A stretch of DNA of 64,000 bases from assembly GCA_022825705.1 (NCBI GenBank), contig JAJDWH010000036.1:1-64000 (forward strand). The letters run 5' to 3'. A program made the translations under genes and the position numbers. This stretch comes from Alphaproteobacteria bacterium (GTDB lineage: Bacteria > Pseudomonadota > Alphaproteobacteria > TMED109). Every line of letters begins with the position of its first letter. Positions within the stretch are counted from its first letter, which is position 1. The notes beneath the pieces are model-generated. The model was not told where the DNA came from, ran no database searches, and saw only the letters and a list, made by a program, of their open reading frames with translations. Shown piece after piece: positions 7,763 through 17,802 of this stretch.

Positions 7763-10759
7763 ATGTTAGAACCGGCGGTGCAGCCACTGGTGTGGACGAT
7801 TCCCGCCGGGCTGCCGTTCGCCCGGCGCCTGGCAGGCGAACTGCTGCGGCGTGCCCATCCGTCGACCGACCTGGCCGACACGACGATCCTGGTACCGACC
7901 AACCGCGCCGCCCGGACCCTGTCGCGCGCCTTTACCTCGGCGGCGCATCCCCGGGCACTTCTGCTTCCCCGGATTACGCCCCTGGGGGAGGTCGGCGAAG
8001 AGGAGCTCAACCTTGGCTGGGACGACGACGGGGGGCCCGGGCCGTCGATGGCCGAGCTGCGGCCGGCCATCGGACCCGTGCACCGCAAGCTGCTCCTGAC
8101 CCAGCTGGTCGCCAGGATGCGCCGCGAGCGCGCGGGCGGTGCGCTCGCGGAAGCGGCGCGCCTCGCCAGCGAGCTCAGTACCTTGCTCGACGCGCTGCAA
8201 AACCAGGACGTGCAGTTGGCCGACCTCGAAACCCTAGTGGACGAGGACCTGGCCGAACACTGGCAGGAGACGCTCCAGTTTCTCGAGATCCTCCGCGATC
8301 ACTGGCCCCGTATCCTGGCCGAGGCTGGATGCATGGATCCCGTTGCCCGGCGCACCTGGCTGCTGCGGCACCAGGCCGCAATGTGGGAACGGTCCCCGCC
8401 GCGCGGCCCCGTGATCGTGGCCGGATCGACGGGTTCGATTCCGGCCGCCCGAACCCTCATTTCGACTGTGGCCAAGTTGCCCCGCGGCGAAGTCGTCCTG
8501 GCCGGCCTTGATCGGACGGTCGACGCGGAATCGTGGGAGACGCTCAACGAATCCCACCCGCAGTTCGGCCTGAAAAAGCTGCTGGAGACGCTTGGCTCGG
8601 ATCGCGTACGGGTTCGTGACTGGCCCGGGTCCGAGCCGACCCCGAAAGCGGTCGCCCGGACCCGGCTGCTGGCGGAAGTGATGCGGCCGGCCGCGACGTC
8701 GCACCGGTGGCCGGAGACGGTGCCGCAGATCGACGTCGACGCGGGCCTCGACGGCCTGCAGGTCATTGAAGCGCGCGATTCAGTCGAAGAGGCCGGCGCC
8801 ATCGCGGTCCTGATGCGCGAAGCACTCGAAACGCCCGGCAAGACCGCGGCCCTCGTCACCAGCGACCGGGAACTCGCCAGCCGGGTGCGGACCACGCTCC
8901 GGCGCTGGAATATCGACGTCGACGACTCGGGCGGCGAACCGCTGGGCAATACGTCTGCCGCCGTGCTGTTTCGCCTCGCCATCAGGGCGGCCGCCAGTAA
9001 CGGCCGGCCCCTCGACCTCCTGGCGCTGCTCAAGCATCGGCGGGCGACCGGGGGCGACAGCCGACATAGCTTCATTGCGAACGTCAGGGCGTTTGAACAC
9101 CACGTCGTCCGCCGGGTCTACGCGTGGCACGAACTTCCGGATGTCGAGGCGGAACTGCGCAGGCAGGTCGAGCGGCGGCCCCGGCTGGCCGGCCTTGAAC
9201 GGTGGTTCGAAGAGTTCCGGGAACGCATGGCACCGTTGCGAAAGGCCCTGGGAGCCACTACCGACGCCGGCGCCATCGTGGCGGCGCACCGGGCCTTCAC
9301 CGAATGGCTGGCGACCCCGGCCGACGGTGGCACGGACGGGCTCTACGCGGATCATTCCGGGGAGCGAGTTCAAAGGTTCGTGCGCGAATTCGAAGCGGCG
9401 GCCAGGCCCCTCGGGCCGATCCCGGGCGGCGAGTATCCCGCCCTGTTCGACGAGGCGCTCTCCGGCATCGCCATCTATCCGCGTATCGGCACCCATCCTC
9501 GCTTGAGCATCCTGAGCCCCCTGGAAGCGCGCCTCGTCAGTGCCGACCGGGTCATCGCCGGCGGGCTTGTCGAGGGCAGCTGGCCGCGGCGGGCAACGCC
9601 CAATCCCTGGCTCAGCCGCACCATGCAAACGGCGCTTGGCCTTCTGACGGATGCCCACCGCGCGGGCATGGGTGCCCATGACTTCGTCGACGCGGCGAGC
9701 GTGCCGGAGGCCTTCCTGTGCTTCGCCCGCAAGACGCGTGGCAATCCGACCATTCGCTCGCGGTGGCTCACGCGTCTCAACACGGTCCTCCGCTCGGCCG
9801 ACCGGACCCCGTCTGCCCCGCCGGCGATCGGTCTGTGGCAGCGGCTGACCGCTCCGCCCGCCTACAGGCCGCTGCCGCGGCCCCAATTCGCGCCGCCACT
9901 CTCGGTCCGGCCGCGACGTCTGTCGGTGACGCAGGTGCGGACGCTTCTGAAGGAACCCTACGCGACGTACGCGCGCCATGTGCTCGGGTTGCGGGCGCTC
10001 GACCGGCCCGGCCGCCGACCCGGACTGGCCGAATTCGGCAATGCAGTGCACGAAGTCCTGGAGAGATTCACGCAGGAACACGCGGGATCGAACCTGCCGG
10101 ATGACGCGGCGTCGCAGCTCCATGCGCTCGGGGCGGAGGTGCTTGCGCGGTTCCAGCCTGCGGACCGAGAGGACGAGCAATGGTGGGAGCGCTTCACGTG
10201 GGCGCACCGGCTCGATGCCATCGTGACGTGGTTTCTCCTTCAGGAGCAGCGCCACAGGAAAAACGTTGAAGCCGTCTGGGGAGAAACCTCGGGCGAGTAC
10301 ACGTTCGGCAACCCCCCCTTCACGCTCGTCGCCCGCGCCGACCGGATTGAAGTGGATCGCACCGATCGCTCGATGACGATCATCGACTACAAGACCGGAC
10401 TGGTCCCGAAGAAGAAGGATGTTGCCAGCGGCGTCGAGCCCCAGCTCCCGCTCGCCGGCGTGATTGCCGAAGCCGGCGGGTTTCCCGACCTTCCGGCCGA
10501 GGGGGCCGTCGGTCGGCTGGTCTACTGGAAGCTCACCGGGCGCCGGGATGGCGGCGAGTGCGGACCGGCGCTCGCGCCAGCGGACACATCGGCTGCTTTG
10601 GCCATGTCACTCGGCCGGCTCAAGGCGCTGATCCGTGCGTTCGAAGACCCGGAAACCGCCTATACCGCCACGCACGATCCGGAACCGTACTCGGATTACG
10701 CCGCCCTGGCCCGCACCCATGAATGGACCTTGGCGGGCCTCAAGGATCCCGACGAGTGA
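7763..10759 (+). CDS. addB: Double-strand break repair protein AddB
   Basis: Subunit of the AddAB helicase-nuclease that processes DNA double-strand breaks for recombination, the alphaproteobacterial counterpart of RecBCD. The 998-residue length fits alphaproteobacterial AddB. The N-terminal half has an inactivated helicase fold (for example LVPTNRAARTLSRAF near residue 50). The C-terminal third carries the PD-(D/E)XK nuclease signature FGNAVHEVLERF, then IDYKTG near residue 875. It overlaps addA by four bases, and the two products form one complex. Confidence 0.93.
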   Translation: MLEPAVQPLVWTIPAGLPFARRLAGELLRRAHPSTDLADTTILVPTNRAARTLSRAFTSAAHPRALLLPRITPLGEVGEEELNLGWDDDGGPGPSMAELRPAIGPVHRKLLLTQLVARMRRERAGGALAEAARLASELSTLLDALQNQDVQLADLETLVDEDLAEHWQETLQFLEILRDHWPRILAEAGCMDPVARRTWLLRHQAAMWERSPPRGPVIVAGSTGSIPAARTLISTVAKLPRGEVVLAGLDRTVDAESWETLNESHPQFGLKKLLETLGSDRVRVRDWPGSEPTPKAVARTRLLAEVMRPAATSHRWPETVPQIDVDAGLDGLQVIEARDSVEEAGAIAVLMREALETPGKTAALVTSDRELASRVRTTLRRWNIDVDDSGGEPLGNTSAAVLFRLAIRAAASNGRPLDLLALLKHRRATGGDSRHSFIANVRAFEHHVVRRVYAWHELPDVEAELRRQVERRPRLAGLERWFEEFRERMAPLRKALGATTDAGAIVAAHRAFTEWLATPADGGTDGLYADHSGERVQRFVREFEAAARPLGPIPGGEYPALFDEALSGIAIYPRIGTHPRLSILSPLEARLVSADRVIAGGLVEGSWPRRATPNPWLSRTMQTALGLLTDAHRAGMGAHDFVDAASVPEAFLCFARKTRGNPTIRSRWLTRLNTVLRSADRTPSAPPAIGLWQRLTAPPAYRPLPRPQFAPPLSVRPRRLSVTQVRTLLKEPYATYARHVLGLRALDRPGRRPGLAEFGNAVHEVLERFTQEHAGSNLPDDAASQLHALGAEVLARFQPADREDEQWWERFTWAHRLDAIVTWFLLQEQRHRKNVEAVWGETSGEYTFGNPPFTLVARADRIEVDRTDRSMTIIDYKTGLVPKKKDVASGVEPQLPLAGVIAEAGGFPDLPAEGAVGRLVYWKLTGRRDGGECGPALAPADTSAALAMSLGRLKALIRAFEDPETAYTATHDPEPYSDYAALARTHEWTLAGLKDPDE

Positions 10760-13700
10760 CCGACGCTGCGACCGAGGCGCGCCGCCGCCAGCGGGAGGCC
10801 GCGGACCCCGACATTTCGGCCTGGGTGTCGGCCAACGCCGGTACCGGGAAGACCAAGGTCCTGACCGATCGGTTCCTCCGCCTGCTGCTGAACGGCGTGC
10901 CGCCGGAGCACATCGTCGCCATCACCTTCACGAGGGCGGCGGCAGCCGAGATGGAAAACCGGCTGTTCGCGGAACTCACCAAGTGGGCGGCAGACGATGA
11001 CACCGCCATCAGAAAGAGGATCGAGGACTTGGTGGGTCACGCGCCAGGGGACCTGCAGGCCTCTGCCGAAGTCGCCCGCAGACTGCTCGTCCAGGTGCTC
11101 GAGTGCCCGGGGGGCATCCGGATCCAGACGATCCATGCGTTCTGCCAGTCCCTGCTGGCGAGTTTCCCGCTGGAGGCGGGGCTCGCGCCTCATTTCCGGG
11201 CTCTCGATGAGATCGAGGCGGCCGCGCTTCGCACGGAAGCCCGCACCAGCATGCTCCAGGCGGCCGGCCAGCAGGGCGGCGCGCTGGCGGAGGCCTTTCG
11301 GACTGTCGCCAGCACGCTTGCGGAAAGACAGATCGGCGAGGTCCTCAACGACTTCTCCTCGCGGCGCAGACCCTTTCACGAAATCGTGAATCGAAGCGGC
11401 GGCGTCGACGCATACGTGGGGCGGATCGCCGCCCGGCTGAACATCGATCCGACCGACACCGAAGCAGGTGTCATCCGCCGTGCGTGGTTCCGGACGGAAC
11501 CCGCCTCTGCCGGGAGTCCGGCGCGGCAGGCACTCGACGTCCTCGCCAGCGCAGCCGACCCGAAGACCCCGCTGGCCAAAGCTGCGGATGCCCTCGAGGC
11601 GTGGATCGACGCGCCGGACAATGACGACGCCCGCCTCGACTGCTGGAGCAGGTGGCGCGATGTGTTCGTTACCCAGAAGGGAACGCCGCGCCAGCGCCTT
11701 CCCTGGGCATCCCTCGACAACCCGGCCACCGTCAGGTTTATGGAAGCCGAATGCGGCGCGGTGCTGCAGGACATTGAAACGCTGAAGTCGATCCGCACGT
11801 TCAGCCTCAGTTCCGCCGTTGCGCGCCTGGCGGAAGAGGAACGGCGACGTTACGAGCGCCTGAAGCGAAACCTGGTCGCCGTCGACTACGACGACCTCCT
11901 GGTCCGCGCAGCCGACCTGCTCACCAAGCGTTCGGCCAGCGACTGGATCCTCTACAAGCTGGACGGCGGTGTGAGTCACATCCTGGTCGACGAGGCTCAG
12001 GACACCGCACCTTCCCAATGGCAGGTGATTTCAGCCGTCGCCGAGGACTTCTTCAGCGGCGTGAGCGCGGCCGAGGAAGCGCGACGCACGATCTTCGCCG
12101 TGGGCGACCCCAAGCAATCGATCTATCGCTTCCAGGGGGCGGATCCCGACGGCTTCGCCAGGAAGAGCCGCCAGTTCGAGGAGCGGGTCTCCGGCGCCAG
12201 ACTGCCCTGGAAGTCCGTCCAGCTTGATCTCTCGTTCCGGTCCGCACCGGCGCTGCTCAAGGCCGTCGACCAGTTCTGGAACACGGAACGGGAGGAACCT
12301 CGGGACGGCGAACAGACGACGCACACCGCCCAGCGAGCCGACGCGCACGGCCGGATTGAAGTGTGGCCGCCCGTGGAGCCCGAAGAGGGCGATGAGCGCC
12401 CGAATGCCCACGTCCGCCGGCTCGCCCGCCTCATGGCCGAACGAATCAGGACGCTCATCTACCCGAGTGACGGCACCCGGTCCAAGTACGGTCCAGGCGA
12501 CATCATGGTGCTGGTGCGTCAGCGGCTGCCCCTGATGCCCTTCGTCGTCCGGGCACTCCGCGAAGCCGGTATTCCCGTCGCGGGTGTCGACCGGATGCGC
12601 CTGATCGACCAGCCCCCGGTGATCGACCTGATCGAACTCGCGCGCTTCCTGCTGCACCCGCACGATGACCTGGCCCTCGCCAACGTGCTCAAGGGGCCCC
12701 TCGCCGGACTGGACCAGGGCCTGGAAGAGGACCAGCTCTTCGCGCTCGCGCACGATCGTGATGCGAAAAGCCTCTGGGACAGCCTTCGCGATCATGCGGA
12801 GGAGGACGCAACGTACCGCACAGCCTACGACCGGCTCCGGGTGCTTACCGCGAAGGCGGCCAGCGAAACTCCGTTCGACTTGTTCTCGTTCGCCCTCGAC
12901 GGCGAGCGGGGATCGCGCTCCGCGTTGCTCGCGCGCCTCGGGCCCGATGCAGCAGATGCCATCGAGGAATTCCTGTTCCAGGCCCTCGAATTCGGCCGTC
13001 GCGAGATCCCTTCGCTTGAACGCTTCACCAACTGGATCGAGGGCGAGAGCCTCGAGGTCAAGCGCGACATGGAACTGACGAGCGGCAGCGTCCGGATCAT
13101 GACCGTGCATGCAGCCAAGGGACTCGAGGCGCCCATCGTGTTCATTGCCGAGCGTGAGGGCAAACCGCGCCTGCGTTCCTCGATCGTCTGGGACCCCGAC
13201 GACACCGCCATCTTCAAGCTGCCCGAAGCGGAGCGGCCGGACGTCGTGACCGAGTTGCAACATGAATTCGCCGAGGAAGAGCAGCGGGAATACGAACGTC
13301 TGCTGTACGTCGCGATGACGCGAGCCAAGGACCGGATCGTCGTCGCGTCGTGGCAAAAGCGGCCCCAGAAGGAGCCGGGATCCTGGTGGTCGAACCTCGT
13401 ACGGAGCGCGCTGGTCGGCAATGCAGAGTTCGACGTGACCGTCGACCCCACGTTTCCGTGCGTCGACCGGGCGGAGACCCCGGCCTACGTCTTCGAGGAG
13501 AACGTGACGGGCTCGGGCGGGGAACCGAAGCCGGCCCCATCCGCTTCCGTCGAGCGACCCGATCTCCCGACATGGCTCGAGACCCTCGCCCCGTCCGAGC
13601 GCGCGCCGCGACTAGCGCGCCACGCCGCTCCCGACGTTGACGACGACAGCAAGGCCATGGCCCTAGCGCGCGGAACGCTGGCGCACCAGCTGCTCGAGCA

Positions 13701-14130
13701 TCTCGCCGGTCTCGGCGGCGCGGAGCGGCGTCAGCGCGCTGCAGCCCTTGCGGAGAGACTGGCCCCCGAACTGCCCGACAGCGTGCGTACAGCTCTCTGC
13801 TCGGTTGTGCTGGACGTGTTCGAACGCCCCGAGTTTGCGTTCATGTTTTCGGCAGACAGCCGGGCCGAAGTTCGCATTGCCGGCGAACTTGAGGGCCGCC
13901 TGGTCGAGGGACAGATTGACCGGCTCGTCGTGGCCGACGACGACGTGATCGTCATTGATTTCAAGACCGGGGCGCCGCCTCCTTCCTGGCAAGACGCGCC
14001 GGTCGGCTATCGCGACCAAATCGCCGATTACGTCGCACTCCTGACCAACGCCTACCCCGGAAGGAACATTCGAGGGATGCTGTTCTACATCGAAGGGCCG
14101 CTATTGCTCGAGACGAAAAGGGGATCCTGA
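10756..14130 (+). CDS. addA: Double-strand break repair helicase-nuclease AddA
   Basis: UvrD-like SF1 helicase plus nuclease subunit of AddAB, 1124 residues. Motifs in order: Walker A ANAGTGKTKV (about 25-34), ITFTRAAAAEM, Walker B ILVDEAQDTAPSQW, GDPKQSIYRFQGAD (motif III), LSFRS (IV), IMTVHAAKGLEAPIVF (V), LLYVAMTRAKDRIVV (VI), and a C-terminal RecB-like nuclease with VIVIDFKTG. I start at the GTG at 10756 because it overlaps the addB stop (GTGA); a frame extension upstream lies inside addB. In related genomes trxA follows directly, but here glycan genes intervene. Confidence 0.95.
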   Translation: MTDAATEARRRQREAADPDISAWVSANAGTGKTKVLTDRFLRLLLNGVPPEHIVAITFTRAAAAEMENRLFAELTKWAADDDTAIRKRIEDLVGHAPGDLQASAEVARRLLVQVLECPGGIRIQTIHAFCQSLLASFPLEAGLAPHFRALDEIEAAALRTEARTSMLQAAGQQGGALAEAFRTVASTLAERQIGEVLNDFSSRRRPFHEIVNRSGGVDAYVGRIAARLNIDPTDTEAGVIRRAWFRTEPASAGSPARQALDVLASAADPKTPLAKAADALEAWIDAPDNDDARLDCWSRWRDVFVTQKGTPRQRLPWASLDNPATVRFMEAECGAVLQDIETLKSIRTFSLSSAVARLAEEERRRYERLKRNLVAVDYDDLLVRAADLLTKRSASDWILYKLDGGVSHILVDEAQDTAPSQWQVISAVAEDFFSGVSAAEEARRTIFAVGDPKQSIYRFQGADPDGFARKSRQFEERVSGARLPWKSVQLDLSFRSAPALLKAVDQFWNTEREEPRDGEQTTHTAQRADAHGRIEVWPPVEPEEGDERPNAHVRRLARLMAERIRTLIYPSDGTRSKYGPGDIMVLVRQRLPLMPFVVRALREAGIPVAGVDRMRLIDQPPVIDLIELARFLLHPHDDLALANVLKGPLAGLDQGLEEDQLFALAHDRDAKSLWDSLRDHAEEDATYRTAYDRLRVLTAKAASETPFDLFSFALDGERGSRSALLARLGPDAADAIEEFLFQALEFGRREIPSLERFTNWIEGESLEVKRDMELTSGSVRIMTVHAAKGLEAPIVFIAEREGKPRLRSSIVWDPDDTAIFKLPEAERPDVVTELQHEFAEEEQREYERLLYVAMTRAKDRIVVASWQKRPQKEPGSWWSNLVRSALVGNAEFDVTVDPTFPCVDRAETPAYVFEENVTGSGGEPKPAPSASVERPDLPTWLETLAPSERAPRLARHAAPDVDDDSKAMALARGTLAHQLLEHLAGLGGAERRQRAAALAERLAPELPDSVRTALCSVVLDVFERPEFAFMFSADSRAEVRIAGELEGRLVEGQIDRLVVADDDVIVIDFKTGAPPPSWQDAPVGYRDQIADYVALLTNAYPGRNIRGMLFYIEGPLLLETKRGS

Positions 14131-14221
14131 GGCGGGCTTGGAAAGGTGGGCCGGCCACTCCGTTTCTCACCGGCATTCAGCGCCTGCATCTGAGCGCCGC
14201 TCGGGAGTCCAACAAGACGCG

Positions 14222-15010
14222 ATGTCCAAAGCCAGCACCTCATTGGCACTTCAACGAATCCTGTTCAATTTGCTTGTGCGCACCAGGTTCCTGCGTCCGA
14301 TCGTTCGCCGCCTTTGGCCCGCCGTGGAGGTGGAAGTTGGCAGACACCGCCTTCTTCTCCATCCGGCAGACAATCCTACCGAGCGCTACATGTGGTTGCG
14401 GGGAGCTAGGCGGGAAGCAGCCTCGATCGGACGGCTCACCCTACTGGTCGCAGGAAAACGGGCGCTGATCCTCGACGTGGGTGCAAACTGCGGAGCGTAT
14501 ACGCTGCCGTTGGCGGAAGCTGCGGGGGCAGGTTCCCGCATCGTTGCGTTCGAGCCGAATCCGGTCATGGCCGCACGGCTGCGACGGAACCTCGCATTGA
14601 ACAATCTGCAGGACTTGGTCGAACTCCTGGAAGTGTCCCTAGGTGCACGTGATGGTCATGCCGATCTCTGGATTAACGAGCGAAATCTTGGATTCTCGTC
14701 TCTTCATACGCCCCAAGGCTCCTTGACGAGATCTGTTCGGGTTCCGGTACGACGTCTTGTTGACTTCTCGCCCATAACTGGGAGTTCGTTCGATGTCTTC
14801 GTAATCAAAATCGACATCGAGGGTTTTGAAGATCAAGCCTTGGGGCCGTTTCTCGAAGCAGTTGCCGATGACGGCCTTCCCGCTGCAATCTTGGCCGAAA
14901 CCACCAGTTCGCATCTCTGGAGTTTGGACCTGTACAGTCTGATGAAGCGCAGGGGTTACACCCCGTACTTTTCCGGAGAGGACGGGAATACGTTATTTCT
15001 CAGGAACTGA
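14222..15010 (+). CDS. FkbM family methyltransferase
   Basis: SAM-dependent O-methyltransferase of about 262 residues, a family that commonly methylates sugars or glycolipids in surface-polysaccharide loci. SAM-binding motif I is ILDVGANCGAYTLPLAEAAG, followed by IVAFEPNPVMAARLRRNL (acidic post-I motif) and the family hallmark VIKIDIEGFEDQAL. The ATG at 14222 is preferred; a TTG at 14138 would add 28 residues of no family character. It follows addA by 90 bp on the same strand, but its lower GC and its function tie it to the glycosyltransferases that follow. Confidence 0.85.
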   Translation: MSKASTSLALQRILFNLLVRTRFLRPIVRRLWPAVEVEVGRHRLLLHPADNPTERYMWLRGARREAASIGRLTLLVAGKRALILDVGANCGAYTLPLAEAAGAGSRIVAFEPNPVMAARLRRNLALNNLQDLVELLEVSLGARDGHADLWINERNLGFSSLHTPQGSLTRSVRVPVRRLVDFSPITGSSFDVFVIKIDIEGFEDQALGPFLEAVADDGLPAAILAETTSSHLWSLDLYSLMKRRGYTPYFSGEDGNTLFLRN

Positions 15011-15214
15011 AGTGTTTCGATGTGAGCTACAACTCTTCATTGCACCCAGCGTCACTTGAATTGGGTAGTAGCGAAACTGCCCGACGTTCTCTTTCCGAGT
15101 TTCGCCGTATCCAGGAATTCTCAAGTCTGACGGAATGGACGCTGTTCGGAAAGTGTGCGGGCATCCGTTGCCGAGGGCGTGCTCGCACTGACCCAGTGTT
15201 GGGCGTTCCGGATG

Positions 15215-16261
15215 CTATGTCCACAGCTCCTTGTATACCCGGTGTATGCCTTCGATCTCTGCTTCCAGACCAAACAAGTTGATGGCTCGTTGCCTCGCCC
15301 GAATACTCATGCGATGCATTTCACCGGGATTGTCGAACATGTTTCGCGCGGACGAGATGATCTGGCTCGTATCCGATTGACCTACGAGAAACCCTGCCTC
15401 ATTGGCGCCTATGAAGGCTGGGAAAAAGCCTGTATCGCTGGCGACAACCGGCACGCCGCTGGCCATAGCCTCCAAGGGCGTCATGCCGTACCCTTCATAG
15501 CGAGCTACGGCAACAAGCAGCGACAGACTTCTGACCAGCTGCGGCAGCTGACCGGATGCAATCTCGCCTGTGAAGATGATCCGCTTGGTCAGGCCCGCCG
15601 CATCAATTTGCCGCTTGAGTTCGCCCTGGAAACTTCGCTGGGTAGCCGTAACTTTGCCTATGATCAGTGCGGTTGCGTCAGGATAGTGAGGCAGCAGCCG
15701 GATCATTGCCTCGACAAATAGATCAGTCCCCTTCTCCGGCCGAACCCGGCCGATCGTGGCAATCCCGAACTTGCCCGGGTATTGCCCAAGCTTCCAAGCA
15801 TCAGCCCGGTCTGCCGCCGGACGGAAGCGTTCTGCGTCCACACCGTGATGAACAACGGCATGGACGTTCGGAACGAATGCCGCAGCTTCCGCCGTCGTAG
15901 CTATCACCGCGTCCGCCTGGCCGATCAGCCAGCGCGGCACTGCAGAATGGCGGCGGCGCGCCGCAGATGTGAAGACGATGCGCACTGGCAGTTTCAGGAT
16001 ATCCCGCGCAAGCAGGGCGGCGCGCATCTCGTTGTTTCTTCGGACATGCCACAGGACAAACTTGTGTCCGGGTGCCGGGCTTCGAGAACGTCGGAGCGCC
16101 CGCCCGAGTGGAACCGAGGGCATGCAACCGGGTAGCGCTCGACCGGCGAGGAGCATGCGATAACGTCCTGCCTGCCTCTTGACAACAGCCGCTGCGGTAG
16201 CAGACACACCGGTGTAGTTTCGGTGCAGGTTGGTGACGACCAAGTCAATCCCGCTTCGCAT
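15215..16261 (-). CDS. Glycosyltransferase family 4
   Basis: GT-B fold glycosyltransferase of 348 residues that transfers a sugar from a nucleotide donor in surface-glycan assembly. The C-terminal donor domain shows IATIGRVRPEKGTDLFVEAM, then RIIFTGEI, and the EX7E motif in YEGYGMTPLEAMASGVPVVA followed by SDTG. The N-terminal half has the acceptor-site motif VVHHGVDAERFRP. It is encoded opposite to its neighbours. The exact sugar and acceptor cannot be inferred. Confidence 0.88.
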   Translation of the reverse strand: MRSGIDLVVTNLHRNYTGVSATAAAVVKRQAGRYRMLLAGRALPGCMPSVPLGRALRRSRSPAPGHKFVLWHVRRNNEMRAALLARDILKLPVRIVFTSAARRRHSAVPRWLIGQADAVIATTAEAAAFVPNVHAVVHHGVDAERFRPAADRADAWKLGQYPGKFGIATIGRVRPEKGTDLFVEAMIRLLPHYPDATALIIGKVTATQRSFQGELKRQIDAAGLTKRIIFTGEIASGQLPQLVRSLSLLVAVARYEGYGMTPLEAMASGVPVVASDTGFFPAFIGANEAGFLVGQSDTSQIISSARNMFDNPGEMHRMSIRARQRAINLFGLEAEIEGIHRVYKELWT

Positions 16262-16941
16262 TGCCAGTCAGCTTTCCGCGCTTGCTTGGGCGGCTCTGTT
16301 TCCAGTTCGCGGTCCTAACCTTCGGCAATCAGCATAACCCCGCCACCGCATTGCTGAACTGATGGAAGCGGCCTGATTCCGATGTGGCTCAGGGGAAAGG
16401 CACGTTATCAGCCACATGGCTACGAGTTTGACAAACGTTGCTGCTGCATCTCACTCGCTTCGTTCCGGTCCCGAGCGGTGTGGCTGTGAGCACGGTCTCC
16501 GCTGTCTTCTTGCGGGCACTTCGCATCCATCAAGGTTTCGTCGTTCTTTCCCCAACCAGGTTTGAAACGCCAAACGTGGTTTGTTACTTCTCCCCGTCGG
16601 TTGCGGCTGGACACCTTAACGTTGCGCTTGGGCATCCCGATGGCACGACCCTTGTCTTCGCACAGCATCATCTTCTGTTGCCGCAGCAGCTACGGCGCTG
16701 CGTCGACTGACCGATCGGGTTCCGCGCCCGACAAGAGCGTCTAGACCGAGCCCAGGTACATCAACAGCTGAAGTGCGTCTCCCAGAAACATCCAATCAGC
16801 AAAGCGAGCAGCCAGGGGCAATGAACCCTCCTCGGAGCACTTGGCATCCTTGCCAGCGGGCAGCTCGTGTCTTGGCACAAATTTCAGGCACTCTACCTGT
16901 GAAACCTCTCCGCTTGACGAATTCGGCGCGCCCGTGCGCCA
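16262..16941. other. Gap inside the glycan island without recognisable genes
   Basis: About 680 bp of lower-GC sequence separate two divergent glycosyltransferase genes. Open frames on both strands (about 80-90 codons) have no domain or initiation signals. Promoters for both genes probably lie here. Confidence 0.4.
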
Positions 16942-17730
16942 ATGACGTGTGACCTCAGTGCTGTGAAGTGCATCGTCGTCAACCTTCCAAGAGCGAAAGC
17001 TCGGCTCCAAGCCATTGTCGGACAGTTCAACCAGCTCAACATCGAATTCGAAACCCTAGAAGCAACCGACTGGCGCGACTTGAACGAACAGGATTACGAA
17101 TACGTTGACCGCGATACCCGCAGCAAGGAGGGACGACGCGCACTTTCTCCGGGGATGGTGGCCTGTCATCTAAGCCACAGAAGAGCAATCGCAGATGCAG
17201 CGTCCGGCGAGGCCGACCTAACGGCGATCTTCGAGGACGATGTAGCCCTGGCACCGAACATCGGGAGCGTGCTCCAAACGCTGCAGGAAGCGTATTCAGC
17301 AGGAACAAGCTTTGACCTTGTGTTTCTTCATCGGAACAAGACCTACCTGCAGTTTGTGGTACTGGAAACAATTGACGAGAACGTGAAGCTGGGTATCACC
17401 AAATACTCCGACTGGGGAGCTCACGGGTACGTCGTTTCGAAGACCGCCGCCGGCAAACTGCTGAACCGGTACCCGAGGATCATCCACAGATGTGATCACA
17501 CTCTTCACGCGTACTGGGAAAGCGGCTTAAACGTATTCTCACTGCACGAGCCTGTAGTTTCTCACGGCAATGAAGCCGGCGACCACTCATTCCTGCGGGA
17601 AGGCTCACGTCAGCGGATGCACTGGTCTGTCCCCAAGCTACCCCGTCGCGCAGCGAGCATCTTGAGAGAGGAAGTCTTGAAACGGAGATACTTCCGGCAA
17701 AAGTTGAAGAGAGCGAAACAAGCCACATAG
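16942..17730 (+). CDS. Glycosyltransferase family 25 (LPS-type)
   Basis: GT25 enzyme of 262 residues, a family known for lipooligosaccharide galactosyl/glucosyl transfer. It begins KCIVVNLPRAKARLQAIVGQ, the family's N-terminal strand. It has LSPGMVACHLSHRRAIADA, then the acidic pair in AIFEDDVAL, and the later GAHGYVVSKTAAGKLLNRYP plus HRCDHTLHAYWESGLNVF region. It is paralogous to the next gene. It lies in a lower-GC block between addA and trxA. Confidence 0.85.
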   Translation: MTCDLSAVKCIVVNLPRAKARLQAIVGQFNQLNIEFETLEATDWRDLNEQDYEYVDRDTRSKEGRRALSPGMVACHLSHRRAIADAASGEADLTAIFEDDVALAPNIGSVLQTLQEAYSAGTSFDLVFLHRNKTYLQFVVLETIDENVKLGITKYSDWGAHGYVVSKTAAGKLLNRYPRIIHRCDHTLHAYWESGLNVFSLHEPVVSHGNEAGDHSFLREGSRQRMHWSVPKLPRRAASILREEVLKRRYFRQKLKRAKQAT

Positions 17731-17802
17731 ATTCTGACCGCACACTTCCTGCGCGGTCGCCCCAGCCCCGCCGCAAGTACCTGGTCAGCAGAGGAAGAGA
17801 GC

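Noticed and set aside
8780-10255. 491-codon minus-strand frame inside addB
   Set aside because: Shadow of addB with Arg/Pro-rich sequence and no recognisable motif.
16420-16710. Short frames on both strands in the glycan-island gap
   Set aside because: No start signals, no domain, and mutually antisense; treated as non-coding.
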